Part shown: piece after piece, positions 22,623 through 29,038 of the stretch
Layout of the letters: each line of letters begins with the position of its first letter
Position numbering within the stretch: position 1 is the first letter of the stretch
Assembly (NCBI GenBank): GCA_002455425.1
Contig: DKKT01000057.1
Location: 1 to 29,038, forward strand
Length of the DNA: 29,038 nt
Direction of reading: 5' to 3'
DNA from: Chthonomonas sp. UBA6659
GTDB lineage: Bacteria > Armatimonadota > Fimbriimonadia > Fimbriimonadales > Fimbriimonadaceae
Position numbers and translations under genes: made by a program
Notes under the pieces: generated by a model
Databases searched by the model: none
What the model was told of the DNA's origin: nothing
What the model saw: only the letters and a program-made list of their open reading frames with translations

Positions 22623-24239
22623 ATGAATTTTGAAATGGACTTGGAAGGTCGATACACACGTCGCGACGTCTTGCGGATGGGAGCGACGGGGGCGGCGGGC
22701 CTCGGCGTGATGGGGCTCCTCGGCGGCTGCGCCGGCAGCGGTGTCGCCCCGATCGACGGCCCCAACTACGTGCTGAATCTCCAGTATGCCGAGCATGACT
22801 TGGCCGGATACCGGATCCGCACGCGCACCTTCAATGGCCAGATCCCGGGGCCGACGATGCGCGTTCGCCCCGGCCAGACGCTCCGCATCACGGTGCGCAA
22901 TCAACTCCCACCGAACCCGCCGATGATGAACGGCGCCGTCGGCAACGGTGGAGGGATGCATCGGCAACCACCCCATACCGAGCCCCCGCTCGGCAATTTC
23001 AACAATCCTCACGCCTTCAACACCACGAACTTGCACGTCCACGGACCCCAGGTCATCCCTCACCTCTTCGAGCCGAACGGATACATGGTGAGAATCGAAC
23101 CCGGAACCATGCGGGATTACGCGTTCAAGATCGTGAACGACCAGCCGCCCGGGCTGTACTGGTATCACCCGCACTGCCACGGCTCGACCGACGTTCAGGT
23201 CAGCAGCGGCATGGCCGGGCTGATCGTGATCGAAGGCGATATCGACCGCGTCCCCGAAATCGCCGAGGCACGCGATGAGCTCTTCGCCATCCAGTCGATC
23301 CGCGTCGATCCATCCGTCGCCAACCCGAACCTCTACGAAATCGAGCCGATCGCCGGAGCGACTTCGGATAAGGGAGGCTACAAGCTCGGCGGGTACGCCA
23401 AAACGATCTACACCGTCAACGGCCAAGCGGTGTGCGTCCAGAACCTGGACGGCAGCCAGGAGTTTCAGGCTCTCCCGACCTACCATATGCGGCCGGGTGA
23501 GGTCATGCGCCTCCGGATGCTCAACGGCACGAACGAGCTGTTCATGCCGATCGCGCTCGACGATCACGTGCTGCACGTGATCGGATTCGATGGGATCAAC
23601 ACCCTTCGACCCTGGACGATGCCGGCCGTCAACCTGGCTCCGGCCAACCGAGCCGAGATCCTGATCAAGGCCAACATGCAGCCCGGAACCTACATCCTCC
23701 GCCAGCTCGAGCAGAACGAGCAGTTCGGCGGACCGGTCCCGATGATGCCGCTCGCCCAGATCGTCGTCTCCGGCCCGCCTCTCGACATGCCGCTACCGCG
23801 GGAGCTGCCGGTGCCGACGCGCGAGTATCCTCTCTTCGGGCCGCAGGACGTTCAGGTCCATCGCACCGTGGCATTCAGCGTCGTCTTCCCGTATAGTGAT
23901 CCGACCCTCCTGACCGGGGTCGGCTTCGAGCTCAACAACCAAGTCTACGACGAGCTCCGTATCGATCAGGTGATGAACCTGGGCACGGTCGAGGAGTGGC
24001 TCCTCACGAACAGCTCGCCGGAAGGGCATCCGTTCCACCTTCACGTCAACTCGTTCCAAGTCGTCGAGATCGGAGGCGAAGCCGTCGAGCCGTACTTCGC
24101 CGACAACATCTGGATCCCGAAAAACAGCTCGGTGAAGTTCCGCGTCAAGTCCCGGACCTGGACGGGCAAGGCCGTCTACCACTGCCACCTCCTCCCCCAC
24201 GAGGACACTGGCATGATGCAGAACTTCGTCATCCAGTAG
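22623..24239 (+). CDS. Tat-exported lipoprotein multicopper oxidase
   Basis: 538 residues. The twin-arginine signal TRRDVLRM (12-19) is followed by a hydrophobic stretch and lipobox LGGC with Cys36, so the enzyme should be folded in the cytoplasm, exported and lipid-anchored. Three cupredoxin domains with all four copper motifs: HVH (138-140), HPHCH (182-186), HPFHLH (469-474) and HCHLLPHEDTGM (520-531), giving T1 ligands His469, Cys521, His526 and probably Met531 plus a full T2/T3 set. A GGMHRQPPHTEP-type insert near the first domain is Met/His-bearing. Start has AGGAGG 5 bases upstream. Substrate could be Cu(I), other metals, phenols or the neighbouring cytochrome. Confidence 0.92.
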   Translation: MNFEMDLEGRYTRRDVLRMGATGAAGLGVMGLLGGCAGSGVAPIDGPNYVLNLQYAEHDLAGYRIRTRTFNGQIPGPTMRVRPGQTLRITVRNQLPPNPPMMNGAVGNGGGMHRQPPHTEPPLGNFNNPHAFNTTNLHVHGPQVIPHLFEPNGYMVRIEPGTMRDYAFKIVNDQPPGLYWYHPHCHGSTDVQVSSGMAGLIVIEGDIDRVPEIAEARDELFAIQSIRVDPSVANPNLYEIEPIAGATSDKGGYKLGGYAKTIYTVNGQAVCVQNLDGSQEFQALPTYHMRPGEVMRLRMLNGTNELFMPIALDDHVLHVIGFDGINTLRPWTMPAVNLAPANRAEILIKANMQPGTYILRQLEQNEQFGGPVPMMPLAQIVVSGPPLDMPLPRELPVPTREYPLFGPQDVQVHRTVAFSVVFPYSDPTLLTGVGFELNNQVYDELRIDQVMNLGTVEEWLLTNSSPEGHPFHLHVNSFQVVEIGGEAVEPYFADNIWIPKNSSVKFRVKSRTWTGKAVYHCHLLPHEDTGMMQNFVIQ

Positions 24240-24248
24240 TCGCCGAGC

Positions 24249-24282
24249 CCCGAGGGTCCCGCGCATGCGCGGGACCCTCGGG
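24249..24282. terminator. perfect 34-base palindrome at a convergent junction, no U-tract
   Basis: The 34 bases 24249-24282 are a perfect palindrome (centre GCGCATGCGC), giving a 15-base-pair stem with a CATG loop. It starts 9 bases after the multicopper oxidase stop and ends 6 bases beyond the minus-strand HerA-like gene's stop. It lies outside coding sequence. No T-run on either strand. Bidirectional terminator or mRNA 3' end protector. Confidence 0.65.
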
Positions 24283-24288
24283 CGTGCG

Positions 24289-26238
24289 TCACAGATCGAA
24301 GGGTTCGACCCCGCCCCCGGGCCGCTCGCGAGGCTTCTCCGGACCACCGACCCGCGAACGGTGTTGCTCCATCAAGCGCTCGACCGCCGACTTCTGGTCT
24401 CGGGAGTCCGGGAGAGCGGCGATCCGCCTCAGGAGCTGGTCCTCGGCGGCCTCGTCGGGGTAGGTGCTGTCCAGAATCTCCGACGCCTTGGCATCCAATC
24501 CGCGCTTCGACGCTTCCTTCAGAATCTGCTCCCGGACGTTCGCGACGCTCACCGGGAACCGCAGCATGCCCTGCGAGCCGCTGAGGCACCACGGTCGGGG
24601 GAACCGGATGAAGATCGGCTGCTTGAAGTGGGGATGCTTGATCAGCACTTCCCCCGGATTCAGCGAGCCGAGCTTCTCGCGGACGGCGGTCGAAAAGTAG
24701 CTGTAGCCGGGCTGGGCGAGCTCTTCGGCCTCCACGTGACCGAAGACGTGGGTCGCGGCGTTCCCGACCACCTCCTTGTCGACCCGACTCCGGAACTGCT
24801 GCGCCCCGAAAAGCGTGAGCCCGAGATAGCGACCCCGAGCCGCGATGTCCTGAAGCTCGCGCAGAATCGTCGAGTCGCGCCCGCCGCTCGGGGCGTACTT
24901 ATTCAGCTCGTCGACCATCACCACAAGGTGCTTGATCCCGAGCTTGTTCTCTTCCATCCTCTTTCGGAGCTGCCGGATGGATGCCGCGAAGACGAGGTCC
25001 TGCTCGATCGAGCCAAGCCCGGCAATGTCGATGACCGTCACCGAACCTGGCTCGAAGCGACCCTCGAGCGGTCCCTCGCTCCGTCCATCTCGTGAGATCA
25101 GGCCCGAAAAGCGGTGGCCGAGCCCCGACAGGCGGCTCAGAACCTTCTGCATCGTGAGCGTGTGATGGGTATCGACCCGCTCGACACCTTTCTCCCGGGC
25201 GAACTCGAGCTGCCGCTCGATGACCTCGAGAAGCTGGCTCAGAGTCGAGACCTTTTCGACCGTCTCCGTGCATTCCAGCCGTTTCTCGCGGATGAGGTCT
25301 CCACCCTTCTGGGTGAAGCGGCGCAGGTACTTGAGATAGGAGTCGGCTTTGCTGTCGAGATCGTCGCGATCCATCAGGATCGCGATGTGATCCATCATGT
25401 CCTCCAGCCCGAAGACGATCCTGCGGGTCGGGTTCAGCACTTCGAGCGTCGGATGCCGCCGGAGGGTGTTCAGTTCCAAGCCACCCTCCGAGATCGGAGG
25501 GGCGTAGTACCGCACGCTGGTGAACGCTCGCGGCTCGATCCCGCAAGCGCGGTAGAGGGCGGCATCGACATCGCCGGGCTCGCCGTCAGCCGGCACGTCG
25601 AGATACAGAAGGTCGCCGCCCTTCGTGTTGAACAGGAGCGCGGCAACCCCCTCTCGCATCCCGCCCTCGAAGACCTCGGGCCGGGAGAAGATCGAGGCGA
25701 GCAGGAACTGGATGAAGCTCGTCTTCGCGGCCAGCCCGCTCGTGCCCGTCATGTTGAGGTGACCCGACTCCGGCCCGAGCAGAAAGTGCGCGTGGAGGTG
25801 GACGGGATGAAGATCGCCCGTGGAGCCGTAACACCCGCAGGGGATACCGAACTCGTCCGCGAACTGGGCGGTGTTCAGCGCCTCGCGGACATCCGCCTCG
25901 TCGGCTGCAAAGACGCGCCCAATCGGAACCGCCCCGATCGGCTCCTCGGGAACCCGCCGCAGGACCGCGACCTCGTAGACCCGCATCTCGGGTCGCCGCG
26001 TCGGCGTCTCCAGCGAAGGATCGCCCCCTACGCTGAGGAACTCGTGGAGCGGGCTCTCGAGGTCGTTGAATCCGTGCGCCTCCACCACGACGCCGTAGAC
26101 GGTCACCTCGCCGCTTTCGCTCACCGATCGGACAAGGGTTCCGATCCCGATCGGGGCCGCCGGATCGGCCCAGAAGAAGAAGGTGTACGCCGTGTTCGGC
26201 CGCCGTTCGGTTCCGATGACCCTCCCAATCTCAACCAT
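24289..26238 (-). CDS. HerA/DUF87-type P-loop ATPase with variant Walker A
   Basis: 649 residues. The N-terminus (IGRVIGTERRPNTAYTF onward, about 1-100) looks like a HAS-barrel, then a FtsK/HerA-type motor domain. Walker A is GTSGLAAKTS (165-174): the Gly normally before Lys is Ala. Walker B is LVVMVDELNKYAP with Asp443-Glu444. Between them lies a long helical insert (EKRLECTETVEKVSTLSQL and beyond). GxTLFGAQQF and a final Pro/Arg-rich tail (PEKPRERPGGG) follow. HerA proteins pump or resect DNA with NurA; no nurA is adjacent, so the role is uncertain. ATG at 26238 has TACAAT only 5 bases upstream. Confidence 0.85.
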   Translation of the reverse strand: MVEIGRVIGTERRPNTAYTFFFWADPAAPIGIGTLVRSVSESGEVTVYGVVVEAHGFNDLESPLHEFLSVGGDPSLETPTRRPEMRVYEVAVLRRVPEEPIGAVPIGRVFAADEADVREALNTAQFADEFGIPCGCYGSTGDLHPVHLHAHFLLGPESGHLNMTGTSGLAAKTSFIQFLLASIFSRPEVFEGGMREGVAALLFNTKGGDLLYLDVPADGEPGDVDAALYRACGIEPRAFTSVRYYAPPISEGGLELNTLRRHPTLEVLNPTRRIVFGLEDMMDHIAILMDRDDLDSKADSYLKYLRRFTQKGGDLIREKRLECTETVEKVSTLSQLLEVIERQLEFAREKGVERVDTHHTLTMQKVLSRLSGLGHRFSGLISRDGRSEGPLEGRFEPGSVTVIDIAGLGSIEQDLVFAASIRQLRKRMEENKLGIKHLVVMVDELNKYAPSGGRDSTILRELQDIAARGRYLGLTLFGAQQFRSRVDKEVVGNAATHVFGHVEAEELAQPGYSYFSTAVREKLGSLNPGEVLIKHPHFKQPIFIRFPRPWCLSGSQGMLRFPVSVANVREQILKEASKRGLDAKASEILDSTYPDEAAEDQLLRRIAALPDSRDQKSAVERLMEQHRSRVGGPEKPRERPGGGVEPFDL

Positions 26239-26243
26239 GCCTC

Positions 26244-26249
26244 ATTGTA
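26244..26249 (-). promoter_or_regulatory. -10-like hexamer before the HerA-like gene
   Basis: TACAAT on the minus strand ends 5 bases before the ATG at 26238, with no Shine-Dalgarno between. No good -35 17 bases upstream (TCGCTC). Consistent with a leaderless mRNA. Confidence 0.35.
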
Positions 26250-26277
26250 GGCGACGGACGGGATCGGAGCGAGTAGG

Positions 26278-26283
26278 TACTAT
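26278..26283 (+). promoter_or_regulatory. -10-like hexamer before sdhC
   Basis: TACTAT ends 12 bases before the ATG at 26296. An AGGGG at 26287 lies between and may serve as ribosome binding site. No clear -35. Confidence 0.3.
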
Positions 26284-26295
26284 CCCAGGGGCACG

Positions 26296-27003
26296 ATGGC
26301 GATCGGCAAAGAGAACTACTTCTGGCACAAGCTGCATTCGCTGACCGGGATCATCCCGATCGGCTTCTACATGATCCAGCACCTGACGCTGAACTCATTC
26401 AGCTTGGCCGGGCCCGACCAGTTCAACGCGGTGATCGGCTTCTTCCAAGCCGTGCCGAAGCACGTGCTCCTCGTGCTCGAGATCTTCGTGCTCGGCCTCC
26501 CGATCCTCTTCCACGCGATCTACGGACTGTTCATCACGTCCCGCAGCCTCCCGAATGTGAGCGACAAGGCCTACCGGTGGCGCGAGAACTGGATGTACAC
26601 CGCCCAGCGCATCAGCGGAATCGTCCTCTTCCTGCTCCTGATCCTCCACGTCGCCACCACCACGGTCGCGTCGAAATTCCAGGGTGAGGAAGTCATCCAG
26701 TACGCCCACTGGCAAGAGAAGCTGACGCAGAACGGCTACATCGTGCTCATCATCTATGCCGTCGGCATCGTCATCGCGAGCTATCACCTCTGCTACGGCC
26801 TCTGGAACTTCTGTATCCGCTGGGGCATCACCGTGAGCGGCAAGTCGCAGCGCACGATGCAGCAGGTGTCGGCGGGCGCTTTCGTGGTCGTCACGCTCCT
26901 CGGCTGGAGCGCGCTCTACGGCTTCCTCCGCCACCCGGTCGCCACCCCGTTGCCCGAGGCCCAGGTCCGGCAAAGCGGGATCGAACTCGCGTCCGAGCGC
27001 TGA
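26296..27003 (+). CDS. sdhC: succinate dehydrogenase cytochrome b subunit SdhC (b558 type)
   Basis: 235 residues, five membrane segments, the layout of the single large cytochrome b subunit of B. subtilis-type complex II that anchors SdhA/SdhB and carries two haems b. Haem-ligand candidates: His in FWHKLHSLTGI (11, 14), QHLTLNSF, LFHAIYGLFITS, LILHVATTT and ASYHLCYGLWNF. The family motif SLTGIIPIGFYMIQH is clear. The C-terminal tail (RQSGIELASER) is soluble. Unusually, neither sdhA nor sdhB follows: the next gene is an unrelated ATPase on the same strand, and the gene before is divergent. Confidence 0.9.
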   Translation: MAIGKENYFWHKLHSLTGIIPIGFYMIQHLTLNSFSLAGPDQFNAVIGFFQAVPKHVLLVLEIFVLGLPILFHAIYGLFITSRSLPNVSDKAYRWRENWMYTAQRISGIVLFLLLILHVATTTVASKFQGEEVIQYAHWQEKLTQNGYIVLIIYAVGIVIASYHLCYGLWNFCIRWGITVSGKSQRTMQQVSAGAFVVVTLLGWSALYGFLRHPVATPLPEAQVRQSGIELASER

Positions 27004-27064
27004 TCCCGGGCGAACCCACGGCGCGGCGGGCCGATCGATTCGAGAGGTTCCGAAGTCCCGATCT

Positions 27065-27094
27065 TTGCGCTTGGGGGCGCGATGCCGCTACACT
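27065..27094 (+). promoter_or_regulatory. sigma70-type promoter of the ATPase-WD40 gene
   Basis: TTGCGC (27065-27070), 18-base spacer, TACACT (27089-27094). The start would be near 27101, about 12 bases before the ATG. The -35 resembles TTGCGA of the promoter at 9259-9287. Confidence 0.5.
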
Positions 27095-27112
27095 GTCTCC
27101 CAAGAGCGAGCC

Positions 27113-29038
27113 ATGGCGGATCCGAACCTGATCTTCATCGCCGGGGGGACCCTGCCTTCGAACTCCCCCAGCTACATCGAGCGCAAGGCCGACCAGGCGC
27201 TCCTCGCCGCTCTGCGCCAAGGCGAATTCGCCTACGTCCTCGATTCGCGCCAGAAGGGCAAGTCCTCGCTGATGATCCGGACCCGCGAGCGCCTCGAAGC
27301 CGAGGGGGTGCGCACCGTCCTGCTCGACCTCCAGCGGTTCGGATCGAACCTCGGACCCGAACAGTGGTACGGCTCGATGCTGCTCGCGGTCGGCGAAGAG
27401 CTCGGGATCGAGAAGGCCCTGCTCGATGCCTGGGACGCCCAGCCCCACGCCGGGCCGATGAAGCGGTTCTTCACCGCGGTCGAGCAGGCGCTCGCCGGGC
27501 TCGGGCCGGTCGTGATCTTCATCGACGAGATCGACTTCGTGCGATCGCTCCCGTTCGCGACCGACGAGTTCTTCGCCGGGATCCGCGAGTGCTTCAACCG
27601 CCGCGCGGCCGGCTCGGGCTCCAACCTCACGTTCTGCCTGCTCGGCGTCGCGACCCCGAGCGAACTGATCCGCGACGTCCAGATCACGCCGTTCAACGTC
27701 GGCATCCGGGTCGATCTCACCGACTTCACGCTCGAGGAACTGGCCCCCTACGAGGCCGCCCTCGGCGGGAATGGCCCGGCCTTGGTCCGACGCATTCACC
27801 ACTGGACCGGCGGCCATCCCTACCTCACCCAGAAGCTTGCCGCCGCCGTCGCCGCCGATGCGAGCGTGAGCACCCCGGGCGGGGTCGACCGCCTCGTCGA
27901 GGCGATGTTCTTCTCGGTCAAGGCCCGGGCCGAAGAGCCGAACCTCTCGGACGTATCCCGCCGCGTGCTCGAAGCCCCGGTCGAGGGGGTATCGCCCGAG
28001 GAGGCTCGGTCGCGCGTGCTCGATCTGTACCGCCAGGTTCGCGACGGCCGGCGCGTCCGCGACGACGAGACCGACCCCGTGGTCTCCATCCTCAAGCTCA
28101 GCGGCCTCACCCGGATCCTCGAGGGCTACCTCGTCGTGCGCAACCGGGTGTACTTCCGGGCCTTCGACCGCGCCTGGGTGGAGGCGAACCTCCCCGATGC
28201 GGAGCTCGTGCGCCAGCGGCGCGCGGCCCGCGCCGCTGCGATGCGGGTGGGGGCCGTGGCCGGCGTCGTCGCGATCGTGGTCGGGGGGTTGGCCGTCTTC
28301 GGCTTCGTCAAAGCGCGCGAGGCGGATGCCCGGGCGCGTAGCGAGCGCCTCGCCCGGAATGCGAACGCCAAGCTCCTCTATCAGGCGAACATGAACCTGA
28401 TCCAGACCGCGTCCGAGAACCACCAGTACGGACGTGTCCAGGAGCTTCTCGACGAGTCGGCGAAGCCCCAGTTCGCGGCGTTCCGCGGCCCGGAGTGGGG
28501 GTATTGGGACTACCGGATGAACACGCACCTGTTCGCCCTGAAGGGGCACAAAGGCACGGTGCACAGCGCCGCGTTCTCCCCCGACGGGACACGCGTGGTC
28601 ACAGCAAGCGAAGACAAGACCGCCCGCGTTTGGGACGCTCGGGACGGACGCGAGATCGCCTCCCTCAAGGGGCACACGGGCCCGGTGGCGAGCGCGGCGT
28701 TCTCCCCCGACGGGACCCGGATCGTCACCGCGAGCCGGGACAGCACCGCCCGGGTGTGGGACGCGCGGGACGGCCGCGAAGTCGCCGTCCTCGAGGGGCA
28801 CACGGACACGGTCACCGGCGCCGCGTTCTCCCCCGACGGGACCCGGATCGTCACCGCGAGCAAGGACAAGACCGCCCGGGCCTGGGAGGCGCGGGACGGG
28901 CGCGAGGTTGCAATCCTCAAGGGGCACACGGACGAGGTTCGCAGCGCCGCGTTCTCCCCCGACGGCACCCGCATCTTGACTGCGAGCTGGGAGAGCACCG
29001 CCCGGGTCTGGGACACACGGGACGGACGCGAGATCGCC
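27113..29038 (+). CDS. AAA-like ATPase with one membrane segment and WD40 repeats, cut off by window end
   Basis: 642 codons without a stop to the last base; the gene continues beyond. Residues 1-300 match the AAA-like domain seen fused to WD40 repeats in cyanobacteria and other multicellular-style bacteria: SYIERKADQALLAAL, GEFAYVLDSRQKGKSSLMIR (P-loop with GKS at 49-51; its first Gly is replaced) and Walker B VVIFIDEID (Asp138-Glu139), then WTGGHPYLTQKL. A hydrophobic helix (VGAVAGVVAIVVGGLAVF, about 379-396) predicts a membrane anchor, followed by a helical linker. From residue 476 come 42-residue WD40 repeats. ATG at 27113 is near the promoter. A larger reading frame on the opposite strand is a shadow. 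Role: probably ATP-controlled sensing or scaffolding; unproven. Confidence 0.88.
   Translation, partial: MADPNLIFIAGGTLPSNSPSYIERKADQALLAALRQGEFAYVLDSRQKGKSSLMIRTRERLEAEGVRTVLLDLQRFGSNLGPEQWYGSMLLAVGEELGIEKALLDAWDAQPHAGPMKRFFTAVEQALAGLGPVVIFIDEIDFVRSLPFATDEFFAGIRECFNRRAAGSGSNLTFCLLGVATPSELIRDVQITPFNVGIRVDLTDFTLEELAPYEAALGGNGPALVRRIHHWTGGHPYLTQKLAAAVAADASVSTPGGVDRLVEAMFFSVKARAEEPNLSDVSRRVLEAPVEGVSPEEARSRVLDLYRQVRDGRRVRDDETDPVVSILKLSGLTRILEGYLVVRNRVYFRAFDRAWVEANLPDAELVRQRRAARAAAMRVGAVAGVVAIVVGGLAVFGFVKAREADARARSERLARNANAKLLYQANMNLIQTASENHQYGRVQELLDESAKPQFAAFRGPEWGYWDYRMNTHLFALKGHKGTVHSAAFSPDGTRVVTASEDKTARVWDARDGREIASLKGHTGPVASAAFSPDGTRIVTASRDSTARVWDARDGREVAVLEGHTDTVTGAAFSPDGTRIVTASKDKTARAWEARDGREVAILKGHTDEVRSAAFSPDGTRILTASWESTARVWDTRDGREIA
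28538..29038 (+). repeat. tandem 126-base WD40-coding repeats
   Basis: Units start at 28538, 28664, 28790 and 28916 (the last runs off the window at 123 of 126 bases). Each encodes LxGHxxxVxxAAFSPDGTR then V/I, TAS, a variable charged pair, TARxW and RDGRE. The DNA is nearly the same between units, with changes clustered at a few codons, so duplication or gene conversion is recent. Confidence 0.95.

Noticed and set aside
27082..28341. Plus-strand open frame of 419 codons
   Set aside because: Out-of-frame shadow of the ATPase-WD40 gene, extremely Arg/Pro-rich, typical of GC-rich DNA read in the wrong frame.
26891..28927. Long minus-strand open frame of 678 codons at the right end
   Set aside because: It is antisense to the plus-strand ATPase-WD40 gene, whose motifs and period-126 repeats are unmistakable. 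Its product is a low-complexity Gly/Glu/Arg string with no domain.
28538..29038. Regular repeats considered as a CRISPR array
   Set aside because: Period is 126 bases, in frame, and encodes WD40 units; no short repeat with unique spacers.

Overview
This is a GC-rich, densely packed bacterial chromosome segment. I infer a member of Armatimonadota (Fimbriimonas-like). The main clue is a pair of secreted pilin-like proteins whose N-terminus has the processing signal followed by the FPVFAQAK tail that I associate with that phylum; one also carries the H-X9-DG motif. LpxC shows a diderm cell with lipid A, and flgK/flgL/fliW show a flagellum. No phage, insertion sequence or CRISPR array was seen, and no stretch over 300 bases lacks a gene.

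Layout. (1) 141-4398, plus strand: a small unknown protein, then a tightly coupled run of ABC-F ATPase, miaA, hfq and dapF. (2) 4432-7989, plus: a sigma28-like promoter, then flgK-flgL-fliW-csrA and a small membrane protein. (3) 8039-12198, minus: a small lipoprotein, an H-X9-DG pilin-like protein with its own promoter, a serine hydrolase, an O-methyltransferase and carA. (4) 12244-13426, plus: an M55 D-aminopeptidase and a PII protein with an altered T-loop; then a convergent unknown gene. (5) 14158-16224, plus: ndk, a phytanoyl-CoA-dioxygenase-like oxygenase and a second pilin-like protein. (6) 16232-20620: lpxC (minus), the divergent ftsE-ftsX-M23 peptidase operon (plus) and rdgB (minus). 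(7) 20694-24239, plus: tRNA-Arg(GCG), then a three-gene set of MerC-like membrane protein, monoheme c-type protein and Tat-exported lipoprotein multicopper oxidase. (8) 24289-26238, minus: a HerA/DUF87-type ATPase. (9) 26296-27003, plus: a solitary sdhC. (10) 27113 to the window edge, plus: an AAA-type ATPase with one membrane segment and near-identical WD40 repeats, cut off by the window end.

The most interesting points are the edge-truncated ATPase-TM-WD40 protein with 126-base tandem repeats; the MerC / cytochrome c / multicopper oxidase set behind an AT-rich operator-like site; perfect hairpins without a U-tract at four of five convergent gene junctions; a PII protein lacking the uridylylated tyrosine; an FtsEX operon carrying an apparently catalytically intact M23 peptidase; and a recurring -10-like hexamer a few bases before start codons that suggests leaderless transcripts.
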